A stretch of DNA of 64,000 bases from positions 5,208,001-5,272,000 of the forward strand of contig NZ_AP022593.1 of the NCBI RefSeq assembly GCF_010731815.2, given 5' to 3'. Both the position numbers and the translations under genes were made by a program. Positions 17,716 through 28,663 of the stretch are shown piece by piece. The notes beneath the pieces were generated by a model that had not been told where the DNA came from, searched no databases, and was given only the letters and a program-made list of their open reading frames with translations. Source of the DNA: Mycolicibacterium arabiense. GTDB taxonomy: Bacteria > Actinomycetota > Actinomycetes > Mycobacteriales > Mycobacteriaceae. Each line of letters opens with the position of its first letter. Positions within the stretch are counted from its first letter, which is position 1.

Positions 17716-18921
17716 GTGCGGATAGACGAGCACTCCCCGGCCCCGCCGGTAGCGACGACGGCACCGGCCCGCCTGGCTCGGTTGGCGCCGTGGCTGCTCG
17801 CGCTCAGCGTGGCCGCCCGGCTCGCGTGGACCTACCTGGTGCCCAACGGCGCGAACTTCGTCGACCTGCACGTCTACGTCGGCGGCGCGGCGACCATCGG
17901 CACCGGGCGCTCGCTGTACGACTTCGTCTACGCCGAGCAGACGCCGGACTTCCCGCTGCCCTTCACCTATCCGCCGTTCGCCGCAGTGCTGTTTCAGCCG
18001 CTGCACCTGGTGCCGTTCGGCGTGTTGTCGTTTGCGTGGCAGTTCGGCATCATCGCCGCGCTCTACGGCGTGGTGTGGGTAACGCTGCGACTGCTCGGCC
18101 GCGCCGAACACCGGCTGGCCATGCTGTGGACCGCCGTCGGCATCTGGACCGAACCGCTGCGCAGCACGTTCGACTACGGGCAGGTCAACGTCATCCTGGT
18201 ACTGGCGGTGCTGTTCGCCGTGCTCAGCTCGAGATGGTGGCTGTCGGGCCTGCTGGTCGGGCTGGCCGCGGGCATCAAGCTCACGCCCGCAGTGTCCGGG
18301 CTGTACTTCGTCGGGGTCAGGCGCTGGGGGGCCGCACTGTTCTCGGGCGTCGTCTTCTTCGGCACCATCGGCGTGTCGCTGCTGGTGCTCGGCGATCAGG
18401 CCCGGTTCTACTTCACCGACCTGCTCGGCGACGCCGACCGGATCGGCCCCATCGGCACGTCGTTCAATCAATCCTGGCGCGGCGGCATCTCCCGCATCCT
18501 CGGCCACGACGCCGGCTACGGCCCGGTGGTGGTCGCCGCACTCGTCGTCACCGCCGTCCTCGCCGTGCTGGCGTGGCGGGCCGTCGATGCACGATCCGAC
18601 CGCCTCGGCGGCATCCTCGTCGTGCAGCTGTTCGGGCTACTGCTCTCGCCGATCTCGTGGACACACCACTGGGTGTGGCTCGTCCCGCTGATCGTGTGGC
18701 TGCTGCACGGGCCGAAGCGGGAGCGGCGCGGCGCCCGGGTGCTCGGCTGGGGCTGGCTGATCCTGATCCTGATCGGCGTGCCGTGGTTGCTGAGCTTCGC
18801 CCAGCCGACCATCTGGGAGATCGGCAGACCCTGGTATCTCGCCTGGGCCGGCCTGATCTACATCGTCGCCACGCTGGCGACGCTCGGATGGATCGCGGCT
18901 ACCGGCCGACGATCCCGTTGA
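17716..18921 (+). CDS. pimE: Polyprenyl-phosphate-mannose-dependent mannosyltransferase PimE
   Basis: A 401-residue GT-C fold glycosyltransferase (GT87/DUF2029). The N-terminal lumenal loop [18 protein letters not shown] carries the catalytic-type Asp. Other conserved blocks are [65 protein letters not shown] and [15 protein letters not shown]. PimE adds an alpha-1,2-linked mannose to Ac1PIM4 to give PIM5 on the outer face of the inner membrane. About 11 helices are predicted. The start GTG is just after TAGAGT (17709-17714), so the exact start may lie a few codons downstream. The 3' end overlaps the convergent pterin dehydratase gene by 23 nt. Confidence 0.93.
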   Translation: MRIDEHSPAPPVATTAPARLARLAPWLLALSVAARLAWTYLVPNGANFVDLHVYVGGAATIGTGRSLYDFVYAEQTPDFPLPFTYPPFAAVLFQPLHLVPFGVLSFAWQFGIIAALYGVVWVTLRLLGRAEHRLAMLWTAVGIWTEPLRSTFDYGQVNVILVLAVLFAVLSSRWWLSGLLVGLAAGIKLTPAVSGLYFVGVRRWGAALFSGVVFFGTIGVSLLVLGDQARFYFTDLLGDADRIGPIGTSFNQSWRGGISRILGHDAGYGPVVVAALVVTAVLAVLAWRAVDARSDRLGGILVVQLFGLLLSPISWTHHWVWLVPLIVWLLHGPKRERRGARVLGWGWLILILIGVPWLLSFAQPTIWEIGRPWYLAWAGLIYIVATLATLGWIAATGRRSR

Positions 18922-19183
18922 TGTCGCGCGCCATGTCGACGTCCTTGGCGGTGATCCCACCCTCGGAGTGCGTGACGAGCGCGAACGTCACTGTCCGCCA
19001 ACGGATGTCGATGTCCGGATGGTGATCCTTGGCCTCTGCGTGCTCCCCGACGCGACGGACGGCGTCGATGCCGTCGAGGAAGGCGCCGAACTCGATCGAG
19101 CGGCGCAGCGCCCCGTCGGCGCGTTCCCATCCGTCGAGATCGGCTAGTGCGGCATCCACCTGATCATCGGTCAGCACGGCCAT
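18899..19183 (-). CDS. 4a-hydroxytetrahydrobiopterin dehydratase-like protein
   Basis: A 94-residue PCD/DCoH-fold protein. Diagnostic residues are in [22 protein letters not shown]: the adjacent His-His and following His-Pro-Asp form the pterin-binding active site, and [17 protein letters not shown] completes the fold. It dehydrates pterin-4a-carbinolamine in cells with pterin-dependent hydroxylases; mycobacteria have a homologue (Rv1159A) at the same place. Its ATG is 6 nt from a TACCGT -10 box that is the mirror image of the mutT2 box, so this gene is leaderless and shares a symmetric divergent promoter. Confidence 0.9.
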   Translation of the reverse strand: MAVLTDDQVDAALADLDGWERADGALRRSIEFGAFLDGIDAVRRVGEHAEAKDHHPDIDIRWRTVTFALVTHSEGGITAKDVDMARDINGIVGR

Positions 19184-19185
19184 GA

Positions 19186-19205
19186 ATCGACGGTATACCG
19201 TCGAT
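19186..19205. promoter_or_regulatory. Mirror-symmetric divergent leaderless promoter
   Basis: ATCGACGGTATACCGTCGAT is a perfect 20-bp palindrome. It holds a plus-strand -10 box TACCGT (19196-19201) for mutT2 and the same box on the minus strand (19195-19190) for the pterin dehydratase. On both sides a 6-nt spacer leads straight to the start codon (GTG 19208, ATG 19183). Confidence 0.7.
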
Positions 19206-19207
19206 GC

Positions 19208-19600
19208 GTGCCGAACCAGATCGTCGTCGCGGGCGCACTGATCGACGGAGCGACGCTGCTGGTGGCCCAGCGCGAGCGACCGGCGGAACTGGCCGGATTG
19301 TGGGAGCTGCCCGGCGGCAAGGTGGCGGCGGGGGAGAGCGACGCCGAGGCACTCGCACGCGAACTCGACGAGGAGCTCGGCGCGGTGGTGACCGTCGGCG
19401 CGCGGCTGGGCGCCGACGTGGCACTGGGTGGCGGAATGACGCTGCGCGCGTATCTCGTCGAGCACGTGAGCGGCACGATTCGAGCGCGCGATCACCGCGC
19501 GTTGCGCTGGGTGACCGCAGACCAACTCGGCGATGTGGCATGGGTGCCCGCCGACCGCGGCTGGGTGCCCGACCTCGCTGCCGCGCTCGGCTCCCGCTAG
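19208..19600 (+). CDS. mutT2: NUDIX nucleotide pyrophosphatase MutT2
   Basis: A 130-residue NUDIX hydrolase. The catalytic box is [23 protein letters not shown], matching GX5EX7REUXEEXGU; the N-terminus [20 protein letters not shown] is the first strand. The orthologue Rv1160 cleaves dCTP, CTP and 5-methyl-CTP and to some degree 8-oxo-dGTP, cleaning the nucleotide pool. Translation is expected to start at the GTG, which lies 6 nt after the TACCGT -10 box; the nearby ATG at 19204 is in another frame. In M. tuberculosis the narGHJI nitrate reductase genes come between mutT2 and typA; they are absent here. Confidence 0.92.
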   Translation: MPNQIVVAGALIDGATLLVAQRERPAELAGLWELPGGKVAAGESDAEALARELDEELGAVVTVGARLGADVALGGGMTLRAYLVEHVSGTIRARDHRALRWVTADQLGDVAWVPADRGWVPDLAAALGSR

Positions 19601-19674
19601 TTCGGGCAAACGGCTTCCGCCGCAACGGCTTACGTGCCGTCGCGCTGTGGCGCACCGGGCCTCGCGAGGGGCGG

Positions 19675-19947
19675 TCAGTACCGCAGTCGGTCGCCCACCA
19701 CGCGTACCCGTGACGGGTCGCCGTGGTGGCGCGCCGCGTACATCGGGTGCAGCAGCGCGGGGTGGCGACAATGTGGGCACGAGGCCGGTGCCTGGTTCAC
19801 CGACGAACTGGTCAGGTGGTGACATGCGGCACACCGCACGACGTAGAACCCGCCCATCCAGTTGAGCATGCCGAGGTAGATGGCCGCGGTCGCGGCGCCT
19901 GCGAGCACGACCACCAGCGCGATGGTCGCCGCTTCGAAAACCGTCAT
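19675..19947 (-). CDS. Small membrane protein with a zinc-ribbon-like tail
   Basis: A 90-residue protein: one N-terminal membrane helix ([21 protein letters not shown]), then [10 protein letters not shown] and CPHCRH, two Cys-x2-Cys pairs about 18 residues apart with flanking His, which suggests a small zinc ribbon on one face of the membrane. The ATG at 19947 follows GGAGG by 8 nt, which fixes the start; upstream codons in the frame are unsupported. It is not recognised by name. It is convergent with mutT2. Confidence 0.72.
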   Translation of the reverse strand: MTVFEAATIALVVVLAGAATAAIYLGMLNWMGGFYVVRCAACHHLTSSSVNQAPASCPHCRHPALLHPMYAARHHGDPSRVRVVGDRLRY

Positions 19948-20007
19948 AGTCGTTACCTCCAACCAGCGACGGACACCTCCACGGTACGCCGACATAAGGC
20001 GAGGTAG

Positions 20008-20175
20008 TCAGGCTTTTCTGGCGCGTTTGAACACCTTCTCCAGGTCCTTGCCGCGGACGCCGGCCAGCTCCGCCTTGTGCACCTTGTGCAGCACCAGCGG
20101 ACACCGCTTGCAGCGGGGCTTGGAACGGCAACACTTCTTCTTGGCCTTCGCCTGGGCGAACTCCGTGTGCTTCAC
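20008..20175 (-). CDS. Small Lys/Arg-rich Cys-motif protein
   Basis: A 55-residue basic protein (GTG start, GGAAGG 5 nt upstream). The sequence has [15 protein letters not shown], a CC-x5-C-x2-C cluster flanked by positive charge, then a Lys/Arg-rich helical end ([11 protein letters not shown]). The cluster could bind zinc and the charge nucleic acid, so an RNA- or ribosome-associated role next to typA is plausible but unproven. It is divergent from typA across 62 bp. Confidence 0.68.
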   Translation of the reverse strand: MKHTEFAQAKAKKKCCRSKPRCKRCPLVLHKVHKAELAGVRGKDLEKVFKRARKA

Positions 20176-20237
20176 GTGGCCTTCCGTCGATGTTCGTCGT
20201 TTTCGTGTTTGGTCCCTGCGCTGCGACAATCGGGGAC

Positions 20238-22139
<1,902 letters not shown>

Positions 22140-22181
22140 CGCGGCTGAGCGCACGGGTTGCACTTCGTTAACCTGAACAAC

Positions 22182-24107
22182 GTGCCGACGCCCCTGCCAC
22201 GATTCCGTCGCGTCGTCGGCTCATCGTTCACCGCCATCGTGTGCGCACTGGTGGTCGCGGGCTGCACGGTCAGCCCGCCCCCGGCGCCGCAGAGCACCGA
22301 CACCTCGCAGTCGACGCCACCGCCGCCGATGAAGGCGTCGCAGATCATCGTGGCGATCGACTCGATCGGCGCGGGGTTCAATCCGCACCTGATGTCGGAC
22401 CAGTCGCCGGTCAACGCCGCGATCTCGTCACTGGTGCTGCCCAGCTCGTTCCGGCCCATCGCGGACCCGGCGACGCCGACCGGGTCGCGGTGGGAACTCG
22501 ACACCTCCCTGCTGGAATCGGCTGAGGTCACCGGCGAGAACCCGTTCACCGTCACCTACCGGATCCGCCCGGAGGCGTCGTGGACGGACAACGCCCCGAT
22601 CGCGGCCGACGACTACTGGTACCTGTGGCGGCAGATGGTGGGCGAGCCCGGCGTCGTCGACCCCGCCGGCTACGACCTGATCACCGGCGTGCAGTCGGTG
22701 GAGGGCGGCAAGACCGCGGTCGTCACGTTCTCCCAGCCGTATCCGGCGTGGCGCGAGCTGTTCAACGACATCCTGCCCGCGCACATCGTCAAGGACGTGC
22801 CCGGCGGGTTCTCGGCCGGCCTCGCCCGTGCGATGCCGGTGACCGGCGGGCAGTTCCGCGTCGAGAGCATCGACCCGCAGCGCGACGAGATCCTGCTGGC
22901 GCGCAACGACCGGTACTGGGCCGAGCCCGCCAAGCCGGACCTCGTCCTGTTCCGCCGCGGCGGTGCGCCTGCCGCGCTGGCCGACTCGATCCGCAACGGC
23001 GACACTCAGGTCGCGCAGGTGCACGGGGGACAGGCGGCGTTCGCACAACTCAGCGCCATCCCCGACGTCCGGACGGCCCGCATCGTCACCCCGCGGGTCA
23101 TGCAGCTGACGCTGCGGGCGCAGCAGCCGATGCTGACCGATCCCCAGGTGCGCAAGGCGATACTCGGGTTGATCGACGTCGACCTGCTCGCCGCCGTCGG
23201 CGCGGGCAGCGACAACACCGTCACCCTCGCCCAGGCGCAGGTGCGGTCGCCGTCGGATCCGGGCTACGTGCCGACGGCGCCGCCGGCGATGACGCGGGAG
23301 GCCGCGCTCGCGCTGCTGGGCGGGGCGGGTTACCAGGTGCAGCCGATCCAGCCCGCGCCGCCGTCGACGCCGGGGACGCCCGCGCCCGCCGACGACCGCG
23401 GCAGGATCACCAAGGACGGTCAGCCGCTGGCGTTGGCCCTCGGCGTGGCGTCCAACGACCCGACGTCGGTCGCGGTCGCCAACACCGCGGCCGATCAACT
23501 GCGCAGCGTGGGCATCGCGGCGTCGGTGATCGCGCTCGACCCGCCCGTCCTCTACGGCGACGCGCTCGCCGACGACCGCGTCGACGCGATCATCGGGTGG
23601 CATCAGGCGGGTGGCGATCTCGCGACCGCGCTCGCGTCGCGCTACGGCTGTCCGGCGCTGGAGGCGACCGCGGTGCCGACGGCTCCGCCGAGCGGCCTGC
23701 CATCGACACCAGTGACCACCACGTCACCGGCGCGCGATGCCCCGCCTTCGAGCAAGCCGCCCACCACCACGATGACGACCACCACGCCGACCGCGACCAC
23801 GACGGGCACGAACTCGGCACCCGCTCCCGGTGGCGATCAACTGATCCAGGCGCCGAGCAACCTGACCGGGATCTGCGATCGCAGCATCCAGCCCAGGATT
23901 GAGGCCGCACTCGACGGCAGCGAGAACATCGCCGAGGTCCTCACCGCCGTCGAACCGCGGTTGTGGAACATGTCGACGGTGATGCCGATCCTGCAGGACA
24001 CCACGATCGTCGCCGCCGGCCCCAGCGTGCGGAACGTGAGCCTGACGGGCGCGGTGCCGGTGGGCATCGTCGGTGACGCCGGACGCTGGATCAAGACGCC
24101 GCAGTAG
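22182..24107 (+). CDS. lpqW: Lipoprotein LpqW (PIM/LM/LAM biosynthesis regulator)
   Basis: A 641-residue lipoprotein with lipobox VVAGC (Cys28) and a family-5 solute-binding fold ([51 protein letters not shown]). A Thr/Pro-rich spacer ([14 protein letters not shown] region) separates the two lobes near the C-terminus. LpqW is not a transporter component; it sits at the branch between polar PIMs and LM/LAM, and pimE mutations suppress lpqW loss. pimE is 4 kb away here. GTG 22182 follows TAACCT (22169-22174) by 7 nt. The 3' end overlaps the CLC gene by 17 nt. Confidence 0.9.
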   Translation: MPTPLPRFRRVVGSSFTAIVCALVVAGCTVSPPPAPQSTDTSQSTPPPPMKASQIIVAIDSIGAGFNPHLMSDQSPVNAAISSLVLPSSFRPIADPATPTGSRWELDTSLLESAEVTGENPFTVTYRIRPEASWTDNAPIAADDYWYLWRQMVGEPGVVDPAGYDLITGVQSVEGGKTAVVTFSQPYPAWRELFNDILPAHIVKDVPGGFSAGLARAMPVTGGQFRVESIDPQRDEILLARNDRYWAEPAKPDLVLFRRGGAPAALADSIRNGDTQVAQVHGGQAAFAQLSAIPDVRTARIVTPRVMQLTLRAQQPMLTDPQVRKAILGLIDVDLLAAVGAGSDNTVTLAQAQVRSPSDPGYVPTAPPAMTREAALALLGGAGYQVQPIQPAPPSTPGTPAPADDRGRITKDGQPLALALGVASNDPTSVAVANTAADQLRSVGIAASVIALDPPVLYGDALADDRVDAIIGWHQAGGDLATALASRYGCPALEATAVPTAPPSGLPSTPVTTTSPARDAPPSSKPPTTTMTTTTPTATTTGTNSAPAPGGDQLIQAPSNLTGICDRSIQPRIEAALDGSENIAEVLTAVEPRLWNMSTVMPILQDTTIVAAGPSVRNVSLTGAVPVGIVGDAGRWIKTPQ

Positions 24108-25332
24108 CGCGAATCTGGTTGCGCAGTCTGGCATTCTCGATCAGATGGGCGGTGTAGGCGGCGACCGCGAACACGGCGAACAGCCACAGCGGCGGCCGCG
24201 CGAGTTCCCACACGAACAGCGCAGCCCACAGCGGGGCGCGCTGCGTGATCGCCAGCACGCCTGCCGCGCACGTCAACGAGACCGCCGCGACGTGCAGATC
24301 GGTGCCTGCCCACTGGTTGAGCGCCAACGTCACCAGCGAGCCCGCCGCCGCGCCGGTCGCCAGCGCAGGTGTGATCATTCCGCCGACCGCCCCCGCCCGC
24401 AGGAACAGCGCCGTCGATGCGGGTTTGAGGATGAGGAGCACCGCGGCGCCGCCGATGGTCAGGCCCGCGTCCACGCTGACGGTGAGGATGCTGCGTCCGT
24501 TGCCGGGCAGTTCCGGCCACCAGATGGAACAGACGCCCATCACGAGACCGGCAGCGGCGATCGCGGGAATCAATGTCCACGAACGCATCTGAGGCCGCGG
24601 TCGCGCAGCCGTCATCACCCGGTCGAACGCCAGGCCCACGGCCACCGACAACGGGGCGATCGCCAGCCCCAGAAACAGCAGCAGGTAGGACGACTGCACG
24701 TCGGGCCACACCAGCGAGTGCTCGAGGTGGGTCACGGGCGCGGCGACGGCCACGGCCAGGCTCGAGGTGATGAGTGCGGTACCGAGTGCCCGAGGATGCC
24801 AAGTGCGCAACATGATTCGGGTGGCGAACAGTGCGCCGCCGAGCGGGACGCCGTACACGGCGCCGAGACCCGCGCCCGCGGCGCACGCCAGCAGGATCTC
24901 CCGATCCCTCGGCGTCAGGGACAGCCGCGACATGCCGAGATCGCCGAACGCCGCGGAGATCTGACGAGGCGCGCCCTCGCGCCCGAGTGAGGCGCCCGAG
25001 CCGACCAACAGCACCTGCAGTACCGCGTCGATCGACATCCGCCACCGCGAGATCGGGCGATGGTCGCTGATCGTCGCCGACAGGCTGGGCACGTCGCCGC
25101 CGCGCCGCAGCGCCCACCAGCCGAGGCCCGCCAGCGCGCCACCGACCATGGGCCCGACTGCGCGGCGGACCGGGCTGCTGTCGCCGACGCCGGTCAGCAG
25201 GCTGCCGAACGAGTAGTGGTAGGTCAGGTGCTCGACGGCGTGCAGCAGCAGAGTGGTGGCCGCGCCCGCAGCACCGGCGAGGAGGCCGACGATCACGATG
25301 GCGCACGAATACTCCGCGGTGCGCCGAGACAC
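24091..25332 (-). CDS. CLC-family chloride channel or Cl-/H+ antiporter
   Basis: A 413-residue CLC protein, all membrane helices. The selectivity signatures are [15 protein letters not shown], with the gating Glu in GREG, and [16 protein letters not shown]. The third motif GxFxP is replaced by [11 protein letters not shown]. The first signature is GSGAS where the family consensus is GSGIP, so ion coupling may differ. The gene is not at this place in M. tuberculosis. Its GTG start lies 6 nt after TAGATT (25344-25339), and this box overlaps the mshB -10 box on the other strand. Confidence 0.88.
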   Translation of the reverse strand: MSRRTAEYSCAIVIVGLLAGAAGAATTLLLHAVEHLTYHYSFGSLLTGVGDSSPVRRAVGPMVGGALAGLGWWALRRGGDVPSLSATISDHRPISRWRMSIDAVLQVLLVGSGASLGREGAPRQISAAFGDLGMSRLSLTPRDREILLACAAGAGLGAVYGVPLGGALFATRIMLRTWHPRALGTALITSSLAVAVAAPVTHLEHSLVWPDVQSSYLLLFLGLAIAPLSVAVGLAFDRVMTAARPRPQMRSWTLIPAIAAAGLVMGVCSIWWPELPGNGRSILTVSVDAGLTIGGAAVLLILKPASTALFLRAGAVGGMITPALATGAAAGSLVTLALNQWAGTDLHVAAVSLTCAAGVLAITQRAPLWAALFVWELARPPLWLFAVFAVAAYTAHLIENARLRNQIRATAAS

Positions 25333-25338
25333 CGGCTG

Positions 25339-25348
25339 AATCTATCTT
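25339..25348. promoter_or_regulatory. Overlapping divergent leaderless -10 boxes (CLC gene / mshB)
   Basis: TATCTT on the plus strand (25343-25348) is 6 nt before mshB ATG 25355. TAGATT on the minus strand (25344-25339) is 6 nt before the CLC GTG 25332. The boxes share two base pairs, so polymerase can hardly open both at once. Confidence 0.65.
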
Positions 25349-25354
25349 GTCGGG

Positions 25355-26218
25355 ATGGACGTTCCACGGTTTCTGTTCGTGCACGCACATCCCGACGACG
25401 AGACGCTGACCACCGGCGCCACGATTGCGCACTACGCGAGCCAGGGCGCCCAGGTGCACGTGGTGACCTGCACGCTCGGTGAGGAGGGCGAGGTGATCGG
25501 CGACCGGTGGGCCCGGCTTGCGGTCGACCACGCCGACCAGCTCGGCGGCTACCGGATCGGCGAACTCACTCGCGCGCTGCACCATCTCGGCGTGGCGCAA
25601 CCGTGGTTCCTCGGCGGTGCGGGGAGGTGGCGCGACTCGGGGATGGCGGAGACGCCGGGGCTGGACCGGCACCGCTTCACCGACGCCGGACTCGACGAAC
25701 CGGTCGCCGCGCTCGTCGACGTGATCCACGAGGTGCGGCCGCACGTCGTGGTCACCTACGACCCGAACGGCGGATACGGCCATCCCGACCACATCCGGGC
25801 CCACGAGGTGACGATGGCCGCCGTGGCCGCCGCCGCACCGACGTGGCAGGTGCCGAAGGTCTACTGGACGGTGTTGGCGCGCTCGGCCGTCGACGCGGCC
25901 TTGGGCGGGCTGGCCGGCGTGGAGTTGCCGCCGCACTGGACGTCGATCCCGTTGTCGGACTTGCCGTTCTGCTACGACGACGACCAGATCGATGCCGTGG
26001 TCGACGCGCCCGAGAGCCGGCAAGCGAAGGTCGCGGCGATGCGGGCCCACGCCACGCAGGTGAGCGTCACGCCAGGAGGCGAGGCGTTCGCGCTGTCCAA
26101 CGACATCGTGCTGCCACTGCTGCACACCGAGCACTTCGTGCTGGTCGCCGGCGCGTCGGGCGAGCGCGACGACCGCGGCTGGGAAACGGATTTGCTGTCC
26201 GGGCTGAACCTGGGATAG
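25355..26218 (+). CDS. mshB: GlcNAc-Ins deacetylase MshB (mycothiol biosynthesis)
   Basis: A 287-residue PIG-L family zinc deacetylase. HAHPDDE gives zinc ligands His12 and Asp15 and the base Asp14; [12 protein letters not shown] gives Tyr141 and the third ligand His146, one residue less than M. tuberculosis numbering. MshB removes the acetyl group from GlcNAc-Ins to give GlcN-Ins, the second committed step of mycothiol synthesis in the cytoplasm. The start is set by the leaderless promoter. Orthologue of Rv1170. Confidence 0.95.
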   Translation: MDVPRFLFVHAHPDDETLTTGATIAHYASQGAQVHVVTCTLGEEGEVIGDRWARLAVDHADQLGGYRIGELTRALHHLGVAQPWFLGGAGRWRDSGMAETPGLDRHRFTDAGLDEPVAALVDVIHEVRPHVVVTYDPNGGYGHPDHIRAHEVTMAAVAAAAPTWQVPKVYWTVLARSAVDAALGGLAGVELPPHWTSIPLSDLPFCYDDDQIDAVVDAPESRQAKVAAMRAHATQVSVTPGGEAFALSNDIVLPLLHTEHFVLVAGASGERDDRGWETDLLSGLNLG

Positions 26219-26274
26219 CCGGGGCGCGAGGGGGTAAGCTCCGATCGAACCACCGGCCCGATGGAGGGATGGCG

Positions 26275-26382
26275 ATGGACCCGGATCTGGATCCCAACCT
26301 GCAGCACTGGCAGGACCGCCTGGACAGTCTTCAATGGGTGGAGGGTTCGCTGATCGCGTTGCTCGACAGCATCCCGACCTGA
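26275..26382 (+). CDS. Possible 35-residue protein upstream of the Rv1171-like gene
   Basis: A short frame starting at ATG 26275, with GGAGGG 6 nt upstream and a -10 box TAAGCT at 26235-26240. It is acidic and amphipathic (MDPDLDPNLQHWQDRLDSLQ). Its codons end mostly in G or C, as in real genes here, whereas the overlapping part of the next frame does not, which argues that this one is translated. It stops within the CTGA overlap described for the next gene. Not recognised; it could be a leader or a small functional protein. Confidence 0.5.
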   Translation: MDPDLDPNLQHWQDRLDSLQWVEGSLIALLDSIPT

Positions 26383-26762
26383 CTGCCGACGCCCCCGACT
26401 GGCAGCGGCCAGTCCTGCTCGGTGTGCTCGCGTTCGACGGTGTCCTCTCGGCTCTCGTCGGTGCGTTCTTCCTTCCGATCTACCTCGGGAGCGTGCCGTT
26501 CCCGATCAGCGGGCTGCTCAGCGGTCTGGTGAATCTCGCCCTGGTGTGGGCGGCATCGCAGTGGACGACGACGCCCCGGTTGGCGGCGCTCCCGGTGTGG
26601 ACGTGGCTCGCGACGGTACTCGTGCTGGCCTTCGCCGGTCCGGGGAAGGACATCGTGTTCGGCGGCACCGGCATCATGCAGCTGGGCCCGATCGTCCTGC
26701 TGGTCCTCGGCGCTGCACCGCCGGTCTGGTTCGTGTTCCGCCGAACGCAGCTACCCGTCTAG
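26334..26762 (+). CDS. Four-helix membrane protein (Rv1171-like)
   Basis: A 142-residue protein with four hydrophobic helices (GVLAFDGVLSALVGAFFLPIY, LLSGLVNLALVWAASQW, LPVWTWLATVLVLAFAG, LGPIVLLVLGAAPPVWFVF). It follows mshB as Rv1171 does in M. tuberculosis. The start is unclear: ATG 26334 is the longest choice, but codon use before about 26380 is poor, and the preceding small frame ends in an overlapping CTGA, so translation may begin near 26379. Function unknown. Confidence 0.75.
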   Translation: MGGGFADRVARQHPDLTADAPDWQRPVLLGVLAFDGVLSALVGAFFLPIYLGSVPFPISGLLSGLVNLALVWAASQWTTTPRLAALPVWTWLATVLVLAFAGPGKDIVFGGTGIMQLGPIVLLVLGAAPPVWFVFRRTQLPV

Positions 26763-26771
26763 TTCGGCTGG

Positions 26772-27443
26772 TCACCGGATGGCCGCGATGCCGGCCAGGA
26801 TCAGGTCGATGCCTGCGCGGAACTGCTCCCTGTCGTCGTGCTCTCGCAGTTCGTCGGCGATCTGCTGGACGAACGGGTACTGATCGGGTTCGTCCTGGGT
26901 CCAGCGCGCGACGACGTCGGTGAGGAAGCCCGTCCGGCTCGTCTTCCGTGCGACGAGGCGGGCGCCTGCGGCGTATTGCGCCGCGAGTCCCAGCATGTAG
27001 CTCACCAATGCCGACGCGGAATCGAACTGCGCTCGCTCTGGCACGCCGAGTGCCTGCAACTGTTGGCCGAGTCCCTCGAAGATGCGCCTCGTTCCCGATT
27101 GCCAAGGCTCGCGCGAGATCTGGGTGCCCACCCAGGGTCGGGCGTGGATCGCGTCGAACACGGCGAGGGCTATCGCACGGATCGCGTCGTCCGGTGCCGC
27201 ATCGACGCGCGCGCCGGTCATCGCCTGGGCGATGACGTGGTCGGTGGTCGCCGCGAGGAGGTCGTCCTTGTTCGCGACGTGCCAGTAGATCGCTCCGCTG
27301 CCGGTCGTGAGCCGCGTCGCCAACGCGCGGAAGGTGAGGGCGCCCTCGCCGTCGGTGTCGAGGACGTCGATCGCCGCGGCGATGATCCGCTCCTTCGAGA
27401 GGGCGTCCGACCGTCGCTCGGTCCGTCGGGGTTTCGGGGGCAC
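26772..27443 (-). CDS. TetR-family regulator of the adjacent monooxygenase
   Basis: A 223-residue TetR-type repressor: basic N-terminal arm (PPKPRRTERRSDALSKERI), HTH (FRALATRLTTGSGAIYWHVANKDDLLAA) and a C-terminal ligand domain of the TetR_C type. It is divergent from an FAD monooxygenase gene, and the 56-bp gap holds two 15-bp palindromes. The GTG start is 6 nt after CAAGAT (27455-27450). It most likely represses both genes until an aromatic or polyketide-like inducer binds. Confidence 0.9.
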   Translation of the reverse strand: MPPKPRRTERRSDALSKERIIAAAIDVLDTDGEGALTFRALATRLTTGSGAIYWHVANKDDLLAATTDHVIAQAMTGARVDAAPDDAIRAIALAVFDAIHARPWVGTQISREPWQSGTRRIFEGLGQQLQALGVPERAQFDSASALVSYMLGLAAQYAAGARLVARKTSRTGFLTDVVARWTQDEPDQYPFVQQIADELREHDDREQFRAGIDLILAGIAAIR

Positions 27444-27462
27444 GGGGACATCTTGACACGAC

Positions 27463-27507
27463 TGGAACGGCGTTCCACGATGGACACACCACTGGAACGG
27501 TGTTCCA
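27463..27507. promoter_or_regulatory. Twin TetR operators
   Basis: TGGAACGGCGTTCCA (27463-27477) and TGGAACGGTGTTCCA (27493-27507) are palindromes around a central base, with centres 30 bp apart (three helical turns). The first is centred 27 bp upstream of the TetR gene's leaderless start; the second overlaps the probable -10 box CATTTT (27506-27511) of the monooxygenase. Confidence 0.8.
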
Positions 27508-28663
27508 TTTTCATGGACGGAGCGGTCTGACGATCACGATCATCGGTGCGGGGCTGGGCGGCCTGACGCTCGCACGGGTACTGCACGTCCACGGAATCGA
27601 GTCGACCATCTACGAGGCCGAGGCCTCGGCGGACGCCCGCACGCAGGGCGGTCAGCTCGACATCCACGAGTACAACGGTCAGCTCGCGCTGCGCGCCGCT
27701 GGACTGTTCGACGAGTTCCTCGGCCTCATCCACCACGGCGGGCAGGCGGCGCGCGTGCTCGACCGGCACGCGACCGTGCTCCTCGACGAACCCGACGATG
27801 GCACCGGCGGCCGGCCGGAGGTGCTCCGCGGCGACCTGCGCCGACTCCTGCTCGACTCGCTGCCGGCGGGAACCGTCCAGTGGGGCCGCAAGCTGACCGG
27901 GGTGTCGGCACTCGGCGCGGGTCGGCACGAGTTGACGTTCGCCGACGGGTCGGTCGTTCCGACCGACCTCCTCGTCGGCGCGGACGGCGCCTGGTCAAGG
28001 GTCCGGCCGCTGCTCTCCGATGCACGGCCCGAGTACGTCGGCACGTCGTTCGTCGAGACGTACCTGTTCGACGCCGATCGGCGGCATCCCGCCGCGGCCG
28101 CGGCGGTCGGGGACGGGGCGATGCACGCGCTCGCACCGGGCAGGGGCATCCTCGCGCACCGCGAACCGAACGGTGTCCTGCACGGCTACGTCGCGCTGAA
28201 CCGTCCCGTGGAGTGGATCGCCGACATCGACTTCGACGACCCCGCCGCCGCGACCGCGCGGGTGGCGGCCGAATTCGAGGAGTGGGCACCCGAACTGACC
28301 GCGTTGATCACCGACGGCGACACACCCCCGACGCCCCGGACGGTCTTCAAGCTGCCGGTGGGGCTGCGCTGGGACCGCGTGCGGGGCGTGACGCTGGTCG
28401 GCGACGCCGCGCACCTGATGTCACCGTTCGCCGGTGAGGGCGCGAACCTGGCGATGTTCGACGGGTCCGAGCTGGGACTCGCGATCGCCGCTCGACCCGG
28501 AGACGTCGAGGCGGCGCTGGTCGCCTACGAGGAACCGATGTTCACGCGCGCCGAGCAGGCTGCCGCCGAGTCGCACCGCAACCACGGCTTCTTCTTCGAC
28601 GACCGCGCCCCGGCCGGTCTGCTCGAATTCCTCGCGAGCGCGCTCGCTGGCGAGCGCGGCTAG
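27500..28663 (+). CDS. FAD-dependent monooxygenase
   Basis: A flavoprotein hydroxylase of the PHBH/TetX type, up to 387 residues. The Rossmann motif is TIIGAGLGGLTLARVL, the DG motif LLVGADGAWSRVR, and the GD motif GDAAHLMSPFAGEGANLAM. It uses NAD(P)H and O2 to hydroxylate an organic substrate. The start is uncertain: GTG 27500 lies inside the second operator and upstream of the probable transcription start, whereas CTG 27527 would give MTITIIGAG, the normal start of homologues. An ATG frame of five codons overlaps that CTG. It shares a CTAG stop with the convergent gene. Confidence 0.88.
   Translation: MFHFHGRSGLTITIIGAGLGGLTLARVLHVHGIESTIYEAEASADARTQGGQLDIHEYNGQLALRAAGLFDEFLGLIHHGGQAARVLDRHATVLLDEPDDGTGGRPEVLRGDLRRLLLDSLPAGTVQWGRKLTGVSALGAGRHELTFADGSVVPTDLLVGADGAWSRVRPLLSDARPEYVGTSFVETYLFDADRRHPAAAAAVGDGAMHALAPGRGILAHREPNGVLHGYVALNRPVEWIADIDFDDPAAATARVAAEFEEWAPELTALITDGDTPPTPRTVFKLPVGLRWDRVRGVTLVGDAAHLMSPFAGEGANLAMFDGSELGLAIAARPGDVEAALVAYEEPMFTRAEQAAAESHRNHGFFFDDRAPAGLLEFLASALAGERG

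Noticed and set aside
15767..17725. Long plus-strand frame opposite the two Ala/Pro-rich genes
   Set aside because: Arg/Gly/Cys-rich translation of repetitive GC-rich codons; the minus-strand genes have signal peptides, starts and terminators.
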